Origin: Christensenellaceae bacterium
Lineage (GTDB): Bacteria; Bacillota; Clostridia; Christensenellales; CAG-138
DNA length: 48,916 nucleotides
Direction: 5' to 3'
NCBI GenBank assembly: GCA_031261085.1
Contig: JAISKB010000016.1
Location: forward strand, 1-48,916
Shown here: positions 33,672 through 42,459 of the stretch, piece after piece
How the letters are laid out: each line of letters starts with the position of its first letter
Numbering within the stretch: position 1 is the stretch's first letter
Made by a program: the position numbers and the translations under genes
The notes under the pieces: generated by a model
Told to the model about the DNA's origin: nothing
What the model saw: only the letters and a program-made list of their open reading frames with translations
Database searches by the model: none

Positions 33672-34777
33672 GCCCGCGCCTCCCTTTTGCTCCCATGATG
33701 GAACTTGACTTGGTAATTGATGAAGAACTCGCTGCCCAATATGAAGAACAGTATAATGCCCGTCAACATGTTGGATACATGGTTGCTCAGGTTGTAGCGG
33801 GACGCGATTTCGATCGAGCCTTTATCGAGGAATATCAGCAGCGCCGATATCAATATCATAACGAAGGTGTTGAACTTGGCCAGCCAGGCCACGATGATGG
33901 CCGTAAACCCGCGCCCGCCCGCCGTGCTGACGGATATGGTATGGCTGGCGCCGGATACCGCCAAAAAGCCCGCTATGCCGCAAACCGCGCCGGATATCGC
34001 CATGGTGCGCATAATCACCTTGCGCACGTTTATGGCGGCGTAGCGCGCGGTGTTTTCGCTCTCGCCCACCACCGCTATTTCGTAGCCCTGCTTGCTGTAG
34101 CGCAGGTATATGAACATCCCCACGGTAAGCGTCAGCACGATGATGACGTTGAGCATATAATCCTGCCCAAGCAGCTTGGGGAACCAGCCTATGCGCGTTT
34201 GCGGGTTGATGACGCCCACGGTATTGGAGCCGAAGGGGTTTTCCCACAGGGCGACAAAATAGGCGCACATCTGTATGGCAATGTAGTTCATCATCAGCGT
34301 AAAGAGCGTTTCGTTGGTGTTCCACTTGGCCTTGAACAGGCCGGGGATAAAGCCCCAAATCGCGCCCGCCACAATGCTCAATGCCAGCATCAGCAGCATA
34401 AGCGGCAAGGTGGTCACGGTTTTACTCAGGTAAATCATGCAGGCCGCCGAAGCGATGCCGCCCACCAATATCTGCCCTTCGGCGCCGATATTCCAAAACC
34501 GCATCTTAAACGCGGGCGCAAGGCCTATGGCGATGCACAGCAGCATCATCGTATCGCGGATGGTGACCCATATGCGCTTGTTGGTGCCAAACGCGCCCTC
34601 GAACATGGCGCCATATACCTTGAGCGGGTTCATCTTCACGATGGCGTATATCACCAGCGCGCAAACCACCAGCGATGCCGCCAATGCCGCAACGCGTATG
34701 CCCCATGCCTTCCATGTGGGCAAGCCCGATGTCCGTTTAGAAATGCGGACAAGCGGCTCCTTCTTTTGCTTCGTCAT
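33668..34777 (-). CDS. BMP-type ABC transporter permease 1
   Basis: The 369-residue membrane protein resembles YufP/NupP. A basic cytoplasmic N-terminus is followed by a first membrane helix (about 25-47) and the WNIGAEGQILVGGIASA segment shared by this permease group. VVGESENTARYAAINVRKV is the coupling-loop region. It overlaps both flanking genes by four bases, giving a tightly coupled operon. Confidence 0.88.
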   Translation of the reverse strand: MTKQKKEPLVRISKRTSGLPTWKAWGIRVAALAASLVVCALVIYAIVKMNPLKVYGAMFEGAFGTNKRIWVTIRDTMMLLCIAIGLAPAFKMRFWNIGAEGQILVGGIASAACMIYLSKTVTTLPLMLLMLALSIVAGAIWGFIPGLFKAKWNTNETLFTLMMNYIAIQMCAYFVALWENPFGSNTVGVINPQTRIGWFPKLLGQDYMLNVIIVLTLTVGMFIYLRYSKQGYEIAVVGESENTARYAAINVRKVIMRTMAISGAVCGIAGFLAVSGASHTISVSTAGGRGFTAIIVAWLAKFNTFVMILISALLIFLDKGSIEIASRYNLSNHVSNMLTGIILFFILGSEFFINYQVKFHHGSKREARA

Positions 34778-36309
34778 GCCTTTGCCCCCTCTCCCAAATG
34801 CGTCATCAGCAGGCCGACCTCTTCTTTTTTGGCGGTCCGGCCCTCCACAATGCCGCTCACCTTACCCGCGCACAGCACCAATATGCGGTCGCACAGCTCC
34901 AGCAGCGCATCCAGGTCCTCACCCACATAAACCACGGCTGTGCCGCGCATCTTCTGCTCGTTGAGCAGGCGATAAATGGTGTAGGACGTGTTGATATCCA
35001 GCCCGCGCACGGCATACGCCGTCATAAGCAGGGCGGGGTTGCCCGCGATTTCGCGGCCCACCAGCACCTTTTGCACGTTGCCGCCGGATAGCCGCCGCAC
35101 CGGGGTAGACAGGCTGGGGGTCATAACCTCCAGGCTCTCCACCACCTGCTGCGCAAGCTCGCGTGGGGTTTTTCTATCGGTAAACACCGACTTGCCGCTG
35201 CGGTAGCTCTTTAGCATCATGTTGTCGGATACATCCATATTGCCTACCAGGCCCATGCCCAGGCGATCCTCCGGCACAAATGCCAGCGCCACGCCCAGGT
35301 TTTTAATATCCTGCGGGGTTTTACCCACCAGCTCCACCTGCTTGCCCTCCCGGGGCAGGTAGGTGATGCTGGCGCCCGGCTCGATGTTTTGCAAGCCCGC
35401 AATGGCCTCCAGCAGTTCCTTTTGGCCGCTGCCGGTTATGCCCGCAATGCCCAGTATCTCGCCGCCATACGCGGTGAAGGATATGTTGTCGAGCCGCTTT
35501 ACGCCGTCGATATCCCGCACGGTAAGGTTGCGCACCGTCACCCGCTCGGTCAGGTTTTGCGGCTCGGTGCGGTCGATGTTGAGGGAAACCGCCCGCCCTA
35601 CCATCATATCGGTCAATTCCTGCGGGTTGGTATCCCCGGTGGGTATATCGCCTATGTATTTGCCCCGGCGCAGCACGGCCACCCGGTCGGAAATTTCCAT
35701 CACCTCATGCAATTTGTGCGTGATGATAACGATGGCCTTCCCATCCGCCTTCATATTGCGCATCACGGCAAACAGCTTATCCGTTTCCTGCGGCGTAAGC
35801 ACCGCCGTGGGTTCATCCAAAATGAGTATATCCGCCCCCCGGTAAATCACCTTAACGATTTCCAGCGTCTGCTTTTCCGAAACGGACATGTCGAACACTT
35901 TTCTGTCAGGGTCCACCACAAACCCGTAGCGGTCGCATATCTCCTTTACGCGTATGCGCACGTTTTTGAGGTCGACCAGTTTATTTTCGTTCAGCCCCAA
36001 TACGATATTTTCGGCGGCGGTCAGCACATCCACCAGCTTAAAATGCTGGTGTATCATACCTATGCCCAGCGCAAAAGCGTCTTTTGGGGAGCGTATGGTA
36101 ACCTTGTTGCCATTGACGAAGATATTGCCGCCATCCGGCGCATAAATGCCGGATAGCACGTTCATGAGCGTGGTTTTACCGCTGCCGTTTTCACCCAGCA
36201 GCGAAAGTATTTCGCCGGCATGAATCTCCAGGCACACCGCGTCGTTTGCGGTCACCTCGCCGAATGTCTTGGTGATGCATACCAGCTTGATCGATTTTTG
36301 CGTTTCCAA
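34774..36309 (-). CDS. BMP-type ABC transporter, double ATP-binding protein
   Basis: The 511-residue ATPase has two fused nucleotide-binding domains. The first has Walker A LGENGSGKTT and Walker B ILILDEPTAVLTPQE. The second has the degenerate P-loop GITGSGQKE, an intact LSGGNVQK signature and a modified Walker B ending in RGLD, as usual in this family. A TTG start at 36309 is chosen because AAAGGA lies 7 bases upstream. The upstream in-frame ATG at 36381 adds an Arg-rich stretch unlike the family. Confidence 0.87.
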   Translation of the reverse strand: METQKSIKLVCITKTFGEVTANDAVCLEIHAGEILSLLGENGSGKTTLMNVLSGIYAPDGGNIFVNGNKVTIRSPKDAFALGIGMIHQHFKLVDVLTAAENIVLGLNENKLVDLKNVRIRVKEICDRYGFVVDPDRKVFDMSVSEKQTLEIVKVIYRGADILILDEPTAVLTPQETDKLFAVMRNMKADGKAIVIITHKLHEVMEISDRVAVLRRGKYIGDIPTGDTNPQELTDMMVGRAVSLNIDRTEPQNLTERVTVRNLTVRDIDGVKRLDNISFTAYGGEILGIAGITGSGQKELLEAIAGLQNIEPGASITYLPREGKQVELVGKTPQDIKNLGVALAFVPEDRLGMGLVGNMDVSDNMMLKSYRSGKSVFTDRKTPRELAQQVVESLEVMTPSLSTPVRRLSGGNVQKVLVGREIAGNPALLMTAYAVRGLDINTSYTIYRLLNEQKMRGTAVVYVGEDLDALLELCDRILVLCAGKVSGIVEGRTAKKEEVGLLMTHLGEGAKA

Positions 36310-36491
36310 ACCAAGGTCCTTTCTTTGCGCGCGCGTTCGGCCAAACCGCCGCAAGAGTGAATTGAATAGGGTTGTTCGCATGGCCGTGAGAAAGGTGAGC
36401 CAGCCATGGCTATTGCTGTGCAGCCGCAGTGTGTTAAAAACGAATACTATAAATAATTACAAAACAAACAAGTGCAAACAATCAAAGAAGC

Positions 36492-36519
36492 AAGAGAAGC
36501 AGCATACGCTGCTCCTCTT
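36492..36519 (-). terminator. Hairpin after the BMP lipoprotein gene
   Basis: 12-base arms with one mismatch (36492-36503 and 36508-36519) form a strong stem on the minus strand, followed by GCTTCTTTG rather than a clean T-run. It probably reduces transcription into the ATPase gene and stabilises the lipoprotein message. The gap to 36309 holds nothing else. Confidence 0.65.
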
Positions 36520-36533
36520 GTGAGAATCGGATA

Positions 36534-37802
36534 TTAGTTGAGCTCGGTGATGCCATCGATACGCAGGCCAAAATACGGGGCGCTGCGCAGGGTGGACTCA
36601 TGGAAGATACCATCGGAAATCGCTTCGCCGGTATCGCCAACCCAGTCGCCATCGGTGTCGAGGGCCAGGAAGGTGGTAACGGTTTCGCCGCCTACGGTGT
36701 AGGTGGAAGTATCGAACACGTTCAGCGTGCCGGCCTTGATGGCGGCTTCCACTTCGGCAACCTTCTCGGCAGTGCCGGCCGCAACGCTGGCGCCCAAGGC
36801 GGAGATCATAACGGCGTCATCGGAATAGCCAGCGGCATAATCCTTGGGGATGGCTTCGCCATTGAGGGCCTTGGCGAGGGTAGCGGTGTAGAGCACGGCC
36901 CAGTTGTTCTGCGCGGAGGTCAGCGCGGCGGTGGGCGCGGCGGACTGCATGTCGATGTTGTAGCCTACGCTGTAAGCTACCTTGCCGGCATCCAGCTGCG
37001 CCTGTACGGCGGAGGGAGCGCCGGTGGAATCCGCATGCTGGCCGATTATGACACAGCCCCGCGCGATAAGCGCATTGGCGGCTTCGGCTTCGGCAGTGGG
37101 ATCATACCAGGAGTTGGTATACTGTACATCCATATGCGCTTCGGGCACGATGCTTTGGATGCCGAGGAAGAACGCGGTATAACCGGACACCACTTCGGCA
37201 TACGGATATGCGCCGACATAGCCCACATACGGGTCAGTCGCAGTGCCGGCATCCAACAGCTCCTTCAGCTTCAGGCCTGCGACCACGCCGGATACATAGC
37301 GGGATTCAAACGTGTAGGGGAATACGTTCGCAACGTTATCGACCGGCTCAAACGCGGCGGTATCGCCGGTGCAGGCAACAAACGTTACATCGGGCTCTTC
37401 CACAGCGGCCTGCATCATGTAAGACTGGTGGCCATAGCTGTCGGAGAACACGATGGTGCAGCCCTGCTGCGCAAGGTCGATGGCGGTATCGAAGCAGGTT
37501 TCATCTTCGGGGATGTTGTACTTGAAGATGACTTGGCTATCCGGGATACCCAGGGCGGCCTGCGCGGCCTTTACGCCTTCGATATGCGCATAGTCATAGC
37601 CGGAGTTTTCATCGTGCACGAGTATAACGCCAATTTTAATAGCCGACGCATCCGCGGCGGGGGCCGCCGGATCAGCGGGCTGGGCGGGTTGGGCTGGGTC
37701 TGCGGGTGCCGCCGGGGCCGCGGGCTGCCCTGCGGGCGCCGAACAAGCGACTAAGGACAGTGCGATTACAAGCGCTAACGCGATTGCAAGATACTTCTTC
37801 AT
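36534..37802 (-). CDS. BMP-family solute-binding lipoprotein
   Basis: The 422-residue lipoprotein has lipobox LVAC (Cys20) followed by a Pro/Ala-rich linker of about 40 residues and the basic-membrane-protein fold (IKIGVILVHDENSGYDYAHIEG). Family members bind purine nucleosides, which makes nucleoside uptake the best guess for the whole transporter. The start at 37802 follows AAGGAGG. The longer frame to 37832 is not supported. It is 224 bases from the ATPase gene, with a hairpin between them. Confidence 0.9.
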   Translation of the reverse strand: MKKYLAIALALVIALSLVACSAPAGQPAAPAAPADPAQPAQPADPAAPAADASAIKIGVILVHDENSGYDYAHIEGVKAAQAALGIPDSQVIFKYNIPEDETCFDTAIDLAQQGCTIVFSDSYGHQSYMMQAAVEEPDVTFVACTGDTAAFEPVDNVANVFPYTFESRYVSGVVAGLKLKELLDAGTATDPYVGYVGAYPYAEVVSGYTAFFLGIQSIVPEAHMDVQYTNSWYDPTAEAEAANALIARGCVIIGQHADSTGAPSAVQAQLDAGKVAYSVGYNIDMQSAAPTAALTSAQNNWAVLYTATLAKALNGEAIPKDYAAGYSDDAVMISALGASVAAGTAEKVAEVEAAIKAGTLNVFDTSTYTVGGETVTTFLALDTDGDWVGDTGEAISDGIFHESTLRSAPYFGLRIDGITELN

Positions 37803-37980
37803 TTGGTAATCCTCCTTAGATTTTTGTTGCATTATTTTTACGCATTTTGCGTTGCAACCTTGAAATTTTGCAGGTATAACCGATAAATTTATTACGCATC
37901 TTACCTCGCAACATGGCTTATGTTATCATAATATTTGTTTTTTTGCAACCCCTGACGCTTTCGTATATGTAGTAATAAAT

Positions 37981-39213
37981 TTACAGAATCCCACTATTCT
38001 CCAGCGCTTGTAGGGAAGGCTCACAGCCCGTGGGCTTGCCCGCCGCGCGCAGGGCGTTTTTTACATCCTTCAAGCCGCTGCCCGTGCTGATGGTCGTCAC
38101 GGTTTCGCCGGGCTTAATGATGCCCTCAGCCACCGCCTGCCGTATGCCCGCCGTGGCGGTCACGCCCGCCGGCTCGCCAAACACGCCCTCGGTGCGGCCC
38201 AGCACGCGCATGGTGTCGAGTATCTGCTCATCGCTCACCGCAATCCACGCGCCTTCGCTTTTGGCAACGGCGCGCATCGCCTTTACCGGGTTGCGCGGCA
38301 CGCCCACCGCGATGGAATCGGCCAGCGTATTCTCTTCGGCCGGCAGCAGCGCCCTGCCCTCCCGCGCCGCATCCACAAACGGGCAGCAGCCGGTGGACTG
38401 CACGCCGAGTATTTTCGGAATGCGGTCGATAAGCCCCAGGGTATATAAATCGTAGAAACCATTGTATACGCCGCCTATCGTGCAGCCATCCCCCACCGAG
38501 CAGGCCACCCAATCCGTCACCTGCCAAGAGAGCTGCTCCGCAATTTCGAGCGCCACGGTCTTTTTTCCCTCTGTTAAGATGGGGTTGATGCCGGCGTTGC
38601 GGTTATACCAGCCATATTTATCGATTGCCGCTTTGGAAAGATCGAACGTCGCCTTATAATCGCCCAATACGGATACCACCTTCGCGCCGAAAATCATCAG
38701 CTGCGCCACCTTGCCTTCGGGTGCGCGGCTGGGCACGAATATGACCGTTTTTACCCCCATGCGCGCCGCATTGCCCGCGCAGGAAGAAGCCGCGTTGCCG
38801 GTGGAAGAGCACGCGATGGTATCGTAGCCCAACTCTACCGCCTTGGCCACCGCCACGCCGCTGGCGCGGTCCTTGAGCGAGGCCGTGGGGTTAAGGCCAT
38901 CGTCTTTGATGTAAAGCGCGCCCAGGCCCAGCTCCCGCCCCAAGCTGTTGGAACGGTAGAGCGGCGTCCAGCCCACGCGCAAAAACGGCGAAAAATCCCG
39001 GTCCGCAAGCGGCATAAGCGCCTTGTAGCGCCACATGCTGTTATCGGTACATTTGGCAAGGCCCTCGCGCGAGAGCAGGTTCTTTTTTATATAAGTATAG
39101 TCGAATATGATATCCAAGATGCCTTGCTCGCCGCAGCGCGGGCAGGTCATCAGCTCGGTATAGGGGAATTCTGCCCCGCACAGGGTGCACTTGTAACCCG
39201 AGATATGCTTCAT
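37981..39213 (-). CDS. thrC: Threonine synthase
   Basis: The 410-residue PLP enzyme converts O-phosphohomoserine to threonine. A zinc-ribbon-like N-terminus (CTLCGAEF and CPRCGEQG) precedes the catalytic core. The PLP lysine is in NPTASLKDRASG (about residue 116), and ACSSTGNAASSCAGNAAR and VGDGCTIGGVYNG are conserved. It competes with methionine synthesis for homoserine derivatives, so the location beside the sulfur genes is reasonable. The upstream TTGTAC-18-TATGAT is a likely promoter. Confidence 0.93.
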   Translation of the reverse strand: MKHISGYKCTLCGAEFPYTELMTCPRCGEQGILDIIFDYTYIKKNLLSREGLAKCTDNSMWRYKALMPLADRDFSPFLRVGWTPLYRSNSLGRELGLGALYIKDDGLNPTASLKDRASGVAVAKAVELGYDTIACSSTGNAASSCAGNAARMGVKTVIFVPSRAPEGKVAQLMIFGAKVVSVLGDYKATFDLSKAAIDKYGWYNRNAGINPILTEGKKTVALEIAEQLSWQVTDWVACSVGDGCTIGGVYNGFYDLYTLGLIDRIPKILGVQSTGCCPFVDAAREGRALLPAEENTLADSIAVGVPRNPVKAMRAVAKSEGAWIAVSDEQILDTMRVLGRTEGVFGEPAGVTATAGIRQAVAEGIIKPGETVTTISTGSGLKDVKNALRAAGKPTGCEPSLQALENSGIL

Positions 39214-39387
39214 TATGGTTACCTCACAGAAAATACTGCAATAATTTTTTGTTTATCAAAAAATAATCATTAGCTTTATGCAAAACTTTTTAGCTTTTCT
39301 TTTATCATACTACAAGCCGGTGCGATTGTACAGTCATTTTCGCAATTTTGACAAAAAAATTGTTTCTTGCACATTGTTTGTCTTACA

Positions 39388-39416
39388 TTGTTTATTATAT
39401 AAAACCATGATAGAAT
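39388..39416 (+). promoter_or_regulatory. Promoter of the acyltransferase-like gene
   Basis: TTGTTT (39388-39393), a 17-bp spacer and TAGAAT (39411-39416) read rightward, divergent from thrC. Confidence 0.55.
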
Positions 39417-39487
39417 AATCAAATATCAATCCAACCCCCGCGGGCCTGCACTTGCGGCAGCGCACGCGGGATGCAAGGAGTAAACGT

Positions 39488-40387
39488 ATGAAACAATATT
39501 ACAAACGCACCCTTGCCGATCGGTACGACGGTTGGCGCGTCCGCAATGTGGATGCTGTATTCAACATCATCCCGTTCATCCTGCGCACGCGCATGGACGC
39601 ACAAAATCTTTTCGAAGAAAACGTCCCCCTCGAGCCCGTTGAAGCCTTTATCCGCGAACACCGGGAGGACTTGCCCGACCTGAGCCTGATGCATGTAATC
39701 ATGGCGGCCATGGTGCGGATGATTGCGGAAAAGCCCTACCTCAACCGGTTTGTGGTATGGAACAAGATCTACGCGCGCAACCACATCAACATTTCGCTGG
39801 TGATCAAGCGCAAAAAGTCCAACATCGAAACCATGGTAAAGCCCGAGTTCGACCCGAGCGATACGCTTTACGACATCGTGCGCAAGGTGAACGAGCTGGT
39901 AGAGGCAAACCTTGCGGATGACGCCAACAACGGCACGGATACCCTCGTGAAAATCTTCGGCTACATCCCCTCGTGGGCGCTTCGCGCCTTCATTTGGCTG
40001 CTGTACCGGCTGGACAGCGTGGGCTGGATGCCCAAAATCATCAACCGCCTAAGCCCCTTCCACTGCTCCGCGTTCCTCACCAACGTGGGTTCGCTGGGCA
40101 TAGGCCCCATCTACCATCACCTGTATGAATTCGGCACCTGCTCGATGTTTGTGGCCATGGGCAACAAGCACAAAATCCGCACGCTCTCCCATGATGGCGC
40201 GCCTGCCGAAAAGCGTTATATCGGCCTTAAGTTCGTGACCGATGAGCGCATTTGCGATGGGCAGTATTACGCCAGCGCCATGAAGCTGCTGCGCCGCGTA
40301 TTCGCCAACCCCGCGCTGCTGCTCGAGCCCCCTGCCGAGCTCGCCATCGATGACGGCGTGCCGCAGAAAAAATTAATAAAGGACTAA
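39488..40387 (+). CDS. 2-oxoacid dehydrogenase acyltransferase-fold protein without lipoyl domain
   Basis: The 299-residue protein resembles the catalytic domain of E2 acyltransferases and chloramphenicol acetyltransferases but has no lipoyl or subunit-binding domain. The C-terminal catalytic signature, DHRxxDG in active enzymes, reads DERICDG here, so the catalytic His is Glu. The upstream core (NIIPFILRTRMDAQ, LSLMHVIMAAMVRM, NHINISLVIKRK) is intact. A non-acyltransferase or altered activity is likely. AAGGAG precedes the ATG at 39488. Monocistronic. Confidence 0.75.
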   Translation: MKQYYKRTLADRYDGWRVRNVDAVFNIIPFILRTRMDAQNLFEENVPLEPVEAFIREHREDLPDLSLMHVIMAAMVRMIAEKPYLNRFVVWNKIYARNHINISLVIKRKKSNIETMVKPEFDPSDTLYDIVRKVNELVEANLADDANNGTDTLVKIFGYIPSWALRAFIWLLYRLDSVGWMPKIINRLSPFHCSAFLTNVGSLGIGPIYHHLYEFGTCSMFVAMGNKHKIRTLSHDGAPAEKRYIGLKFVTDERICDGQYYASAMKLLRRVFANPALLLEPPAELAIDDGVPQKKLIKD

Positions 40388-40408
40388 TTTTTAAAGATTA
40401 AGCTTTTG

Positions 40409-40439
40409 CCCCTCCCTTAATATAGGAGGGGTATTTTTT
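40409..40439 (+). terminator. Terminator of the acyltransferase-like gene
   Basis: CCCCTCC (40409-40415) and GGAGGGG (40425-40431) flank a 9-base loop, followed by TATTTTTT. Confidence 0.85.
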
Positions 40440-40448
40440 GTCCATAGC

Positions 40449-40474
40449 AAAAGCGCACCAAATGATGCGCTTTT
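40449..40474. terminator. Convergent terminator for the GGGtGRT gene
   Basis: AAAAGCGCA (40449-40457) and TGCGCTTTT (40466-40474) form a bidirectional stem between convergent genes. Confidence 0.8.
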
Positions 40475-40497
40475 AAGCTGATTTTTACCTATGACCC

Positions 40498-41493
40498 CTA
40501 GTTTGCCTGCGCCACGGCCACCGCCACGGCTACCGTCGCCCCTACCATGGGGTTGTTGCCCATGCCTATGAGGCCCATCATTTCGACATGCGCCGGCACC
40601 GAGGAGCTGCCCGCAAACTGCGCGTCGGAATGCATGCGGCCCATGGTATCCGTCATGCCATAAGAGGCAGGGCCCGCGGCCATATTATCCGGGTGCAGGG
40701 TGCGGCCGGTACCGCCGCCGCTCGCGACGGAGAAATATTTTTTGCCGTTCTCGATGCACCATTTTTTATAGGTACCCGCCACCGGGTGCTGGAAGCGCGT
40801 GGGGTTGGTGGAGTTGCCGGTGATGGAAACATCCACGCTTTCGGCCCGCATGATGGCCACGCCCTCGTTCACGTCATCCGCGCCATAGCAGCGCACGTTG
40901 GCACGCTCGCCGCTGGAGAACGCCTTGCGCTTGGTGACGGTCAGCTCGCCGGTATATTGGTTGTAATCCGTTTCGCAGAAGGTGAAGCCGTTTACCCGGC
41001 TGATGATGTAGGCGGCATCCTTGCCCAAGCCGTTTAAGATAACCTGCAGGGGCTGCTTGCGCACCTTGTTGGCCGTGCGGGCTATGCCTATGGCGCCCTC
41101 CGCCGCGGCGAAGCTCTCGTGCCCGGCTAAAAAGGCGAAGCACTTTGTTTCCTCGCGCAGCAGCATGGCGCCCAGGTTGCCATGGCCCAGGCCCACGGCG
41201 CGTTGGTCCGCGACGGAACCGGGGATGCAGAATGCCTGCAGGCCCTCGCCAATGGCCTCGGCGGCCTGATCGGCGGTTTTTACGCCCTTTTTAAAAGCGA
41301 TGGCCGCGCCCAGCGTATAAGCCCAAACCGCGTTTTCAAACGCGATGGGTTGTATGCCCATCACGGTGCCGCGCACATCGACGCCCTTTTGCTTGAGCAA
41401 AGCCTCGGCGGCCTCAAAATCGGCGATGCCATATTGCGCCATAACGCCCTTGATTTTATCGATTCTTCTTTCGTATCCTTCAAACGTTACCAT
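40498..41493 (-). CDS. GGGtGRT protein (uncharacterised family)
   Basis: The 331-residue conserved protein carries the family-naming GGGTGRT motif at about residue 263. FGNAVWAYTLG-like and PTRFQHPVAGTYKKWCIENG segments are conserved. No membrane segments or known catalytic motif are seen. It is partnered with an IscU/NifU-like scaffold 17 bases upstream, a pairing seen in many anaerobic Firmicutes, so a role in iron-sulfur assembly or repair is plausible but unproven. Confidence 0.8.
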   Translation of the reverse strand: MVTFEGYERRIDKIKGVMAQYGIADFEAAEALLKQKGVDVRGTVMGIQPIAFENAVWAYTLGAAIAFKKGVKTADQAAEAIGEGLQAFCIPGSVADQRAVGLGHGNLGAMLLREETKCFAFLAGHESFAAAEGAIGIARTANKVRKQPLQVILNGLGKDAAYIISRVNGFTFCETDYNQYTGELTVTKRKAFSSGERANVRCYGADDVNEGVAIMRAESVDVSITGNSTNPTRFQHPVAGTYKKWCIENGKKYFSVASGGGTGRTLHPDNMAAGPASYGMTDTMGRMHSDAQFAGSSSVPAHVEMMGLIGMGNNPMVGATVAVAVAVAQAN

Positions 41494-41509
41494 TTATTTG
41501 CCCCTCCTG

Positions 41510-42202
41510 TCACTGCTTGCGCGGGTCGAGCACGGTAGCGGCTTCGGCGAAGCGGCCGTAGGTGCCAATGTTCTTTTCATATGCCTCTTTCGGGTCGACG
41601 CCCTTCTTGATGGCGTCCATCATCTTGCCCAGGCTCACGAACTTGTAGCCGATGATTTCTCCATTTTCATCCAGCCCGATGCCCAGCACATAGCCCTCGG
41701 CCATTTCCAGGTAGCGGGGGCCTTTTTGGAGCGTACCGTACATGGTGCCGATTTGGCTGCGCAGGCCCTTTCCCAGGTCTTCCAGCCCGGCGCCAACGGG
41801 CAAGCCGTTTTCGCTGAACGCGCTCTGGCTGCGGCCGTAGACGATCTGCAGGAACAGCTCCCGCATGGCGGTGTTGATCGCATCGCACACGAGGTCGCTG
41901 TTGAGGGCTTCGAGTATGGTTTTGCCGGGCAGTATTTCGGCGGCCATCGCCGCGGAATGCGTCATGCCGGAGCAGCCTATCGTTTCTAATAAGGCTTCTT
42001 GAATGATGCCTTCTTTAATATTGAGCGTCAGCTTGCAGCCGCCCTGTTGCGGCGCGCACCAGCCCACGCCATGCGTAAGGCCGCTTATGTCTTTAATTTC
42101 CTTTGCCTTTACCCATTTGCCCTCCTCGGGGATGGGGGCCGGGTCATGCTTTGCGCCCTTTGCGACACAAAACATTTCTTCTACTTCGCGTGAGTATTGC
42201 AT
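41510..42202 (-). CDS. IscU/NifU-like iron-sulfur scaffold protein
   Basis: The 230-residue protein has scaffold-type Cys-containing motifs GGCKLTLNIK, IGCSGMTHSAAMAAEIL and LVCDAINTAMRELFLQIVYG, arranged as in IscU-fold proteins, with an additional C-terminal region (about 130-230) not found in classical IscU. It is the first gene of the pair with GGGtGRT. An AAGGAGG site and an extended -10 (TGCTATAAT, minus strand near 42260) lie upstream. A role in cluster building for the nearby Fe-S enzymes is speculative. Confidence 0.75.
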   Translation of the reverse strand: MQYSREVEEMFCVAKGAKHDPAPIPEEGKWVKAKEIKDISGLTHGVGWCAPQQGGCKLTLNIKEGIIQEALLETIGCSGMTHSAAMAAEILPGKTILEALNSDLVCDAINTAMRELFLQIVYGRSQSAFSENGLPVGAGLEDLGKGLRSQIGTMYGTLQKGPRYLEMAEGYVLGIGLDENGEIIGYKFVSLGKMMDAIKKGVDPKEAYEKNIGTYGRFAEAATVLDPRKQ

Positions 42203-42349
42203 CCAATGTTCCTCCTTGTAATGATATATATAGGTTCTCGCCCATAATCTCCTTTATAAATTATAGCACAAGCATCCCGGCGCAAACAAGCCCCGGCCGC
42301 ATGGGATTATCTTATCCCGTTATCCCTTCTAGATGGGGGTGTTTTTGGT

Positions 42350-42384
42350 GGAACATTTTTGCAGGGAGCCCGCTCCCCGCACCC
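42350..42384 (-). repeat. Divergent minus-strand copy of the GC-rich hairpin repeat
   Basis: Read on the minus strand, GGGTGCGGGGAGC, then GGCTCCCTGC and AAAAATGTTCCAC parallel the unit at 10960-10998. The hairpin GGGAGC/GCTCCC is kept. Confidence 0.5.
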
Positions 42385-42404
42385 AAAAACCGATGCCGCC
42401 AAAA

Positions 42405-42426
42405 AGCGCGCCCAGCAGGGCGCGCT
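42405..42426 (-). terminator. Terminator of the surface-protein gene
   Basis: AGCGCGCCC (42405-42413) and GGGCGCGCT (42418-42426) around a 4-base loop, with TTTTT following on the minus strand. Confidence 0.88.
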
Positions 42427-42459
42427 CTTTAAGCAGCTTTATGTTAGATGGCTAAAAGC

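Noticed and set aside
33695..34930. Long plus-strand open frame (411 codons) opposite the permease genes
   Set aside because: It is antisense to a clear permease with conserved motifs, and its Arg/His/Gln-rich composition is that of a shadow frame.
36600..37754. Long plus-strand open frame (384 codons) opposite the BMP lipoprotein gene
   Set aside because: It is antisense to a clear lipoprotein, Gly/Arg/His-rich and without family motifs, so it is a mirror frame of a GC-rich gene.
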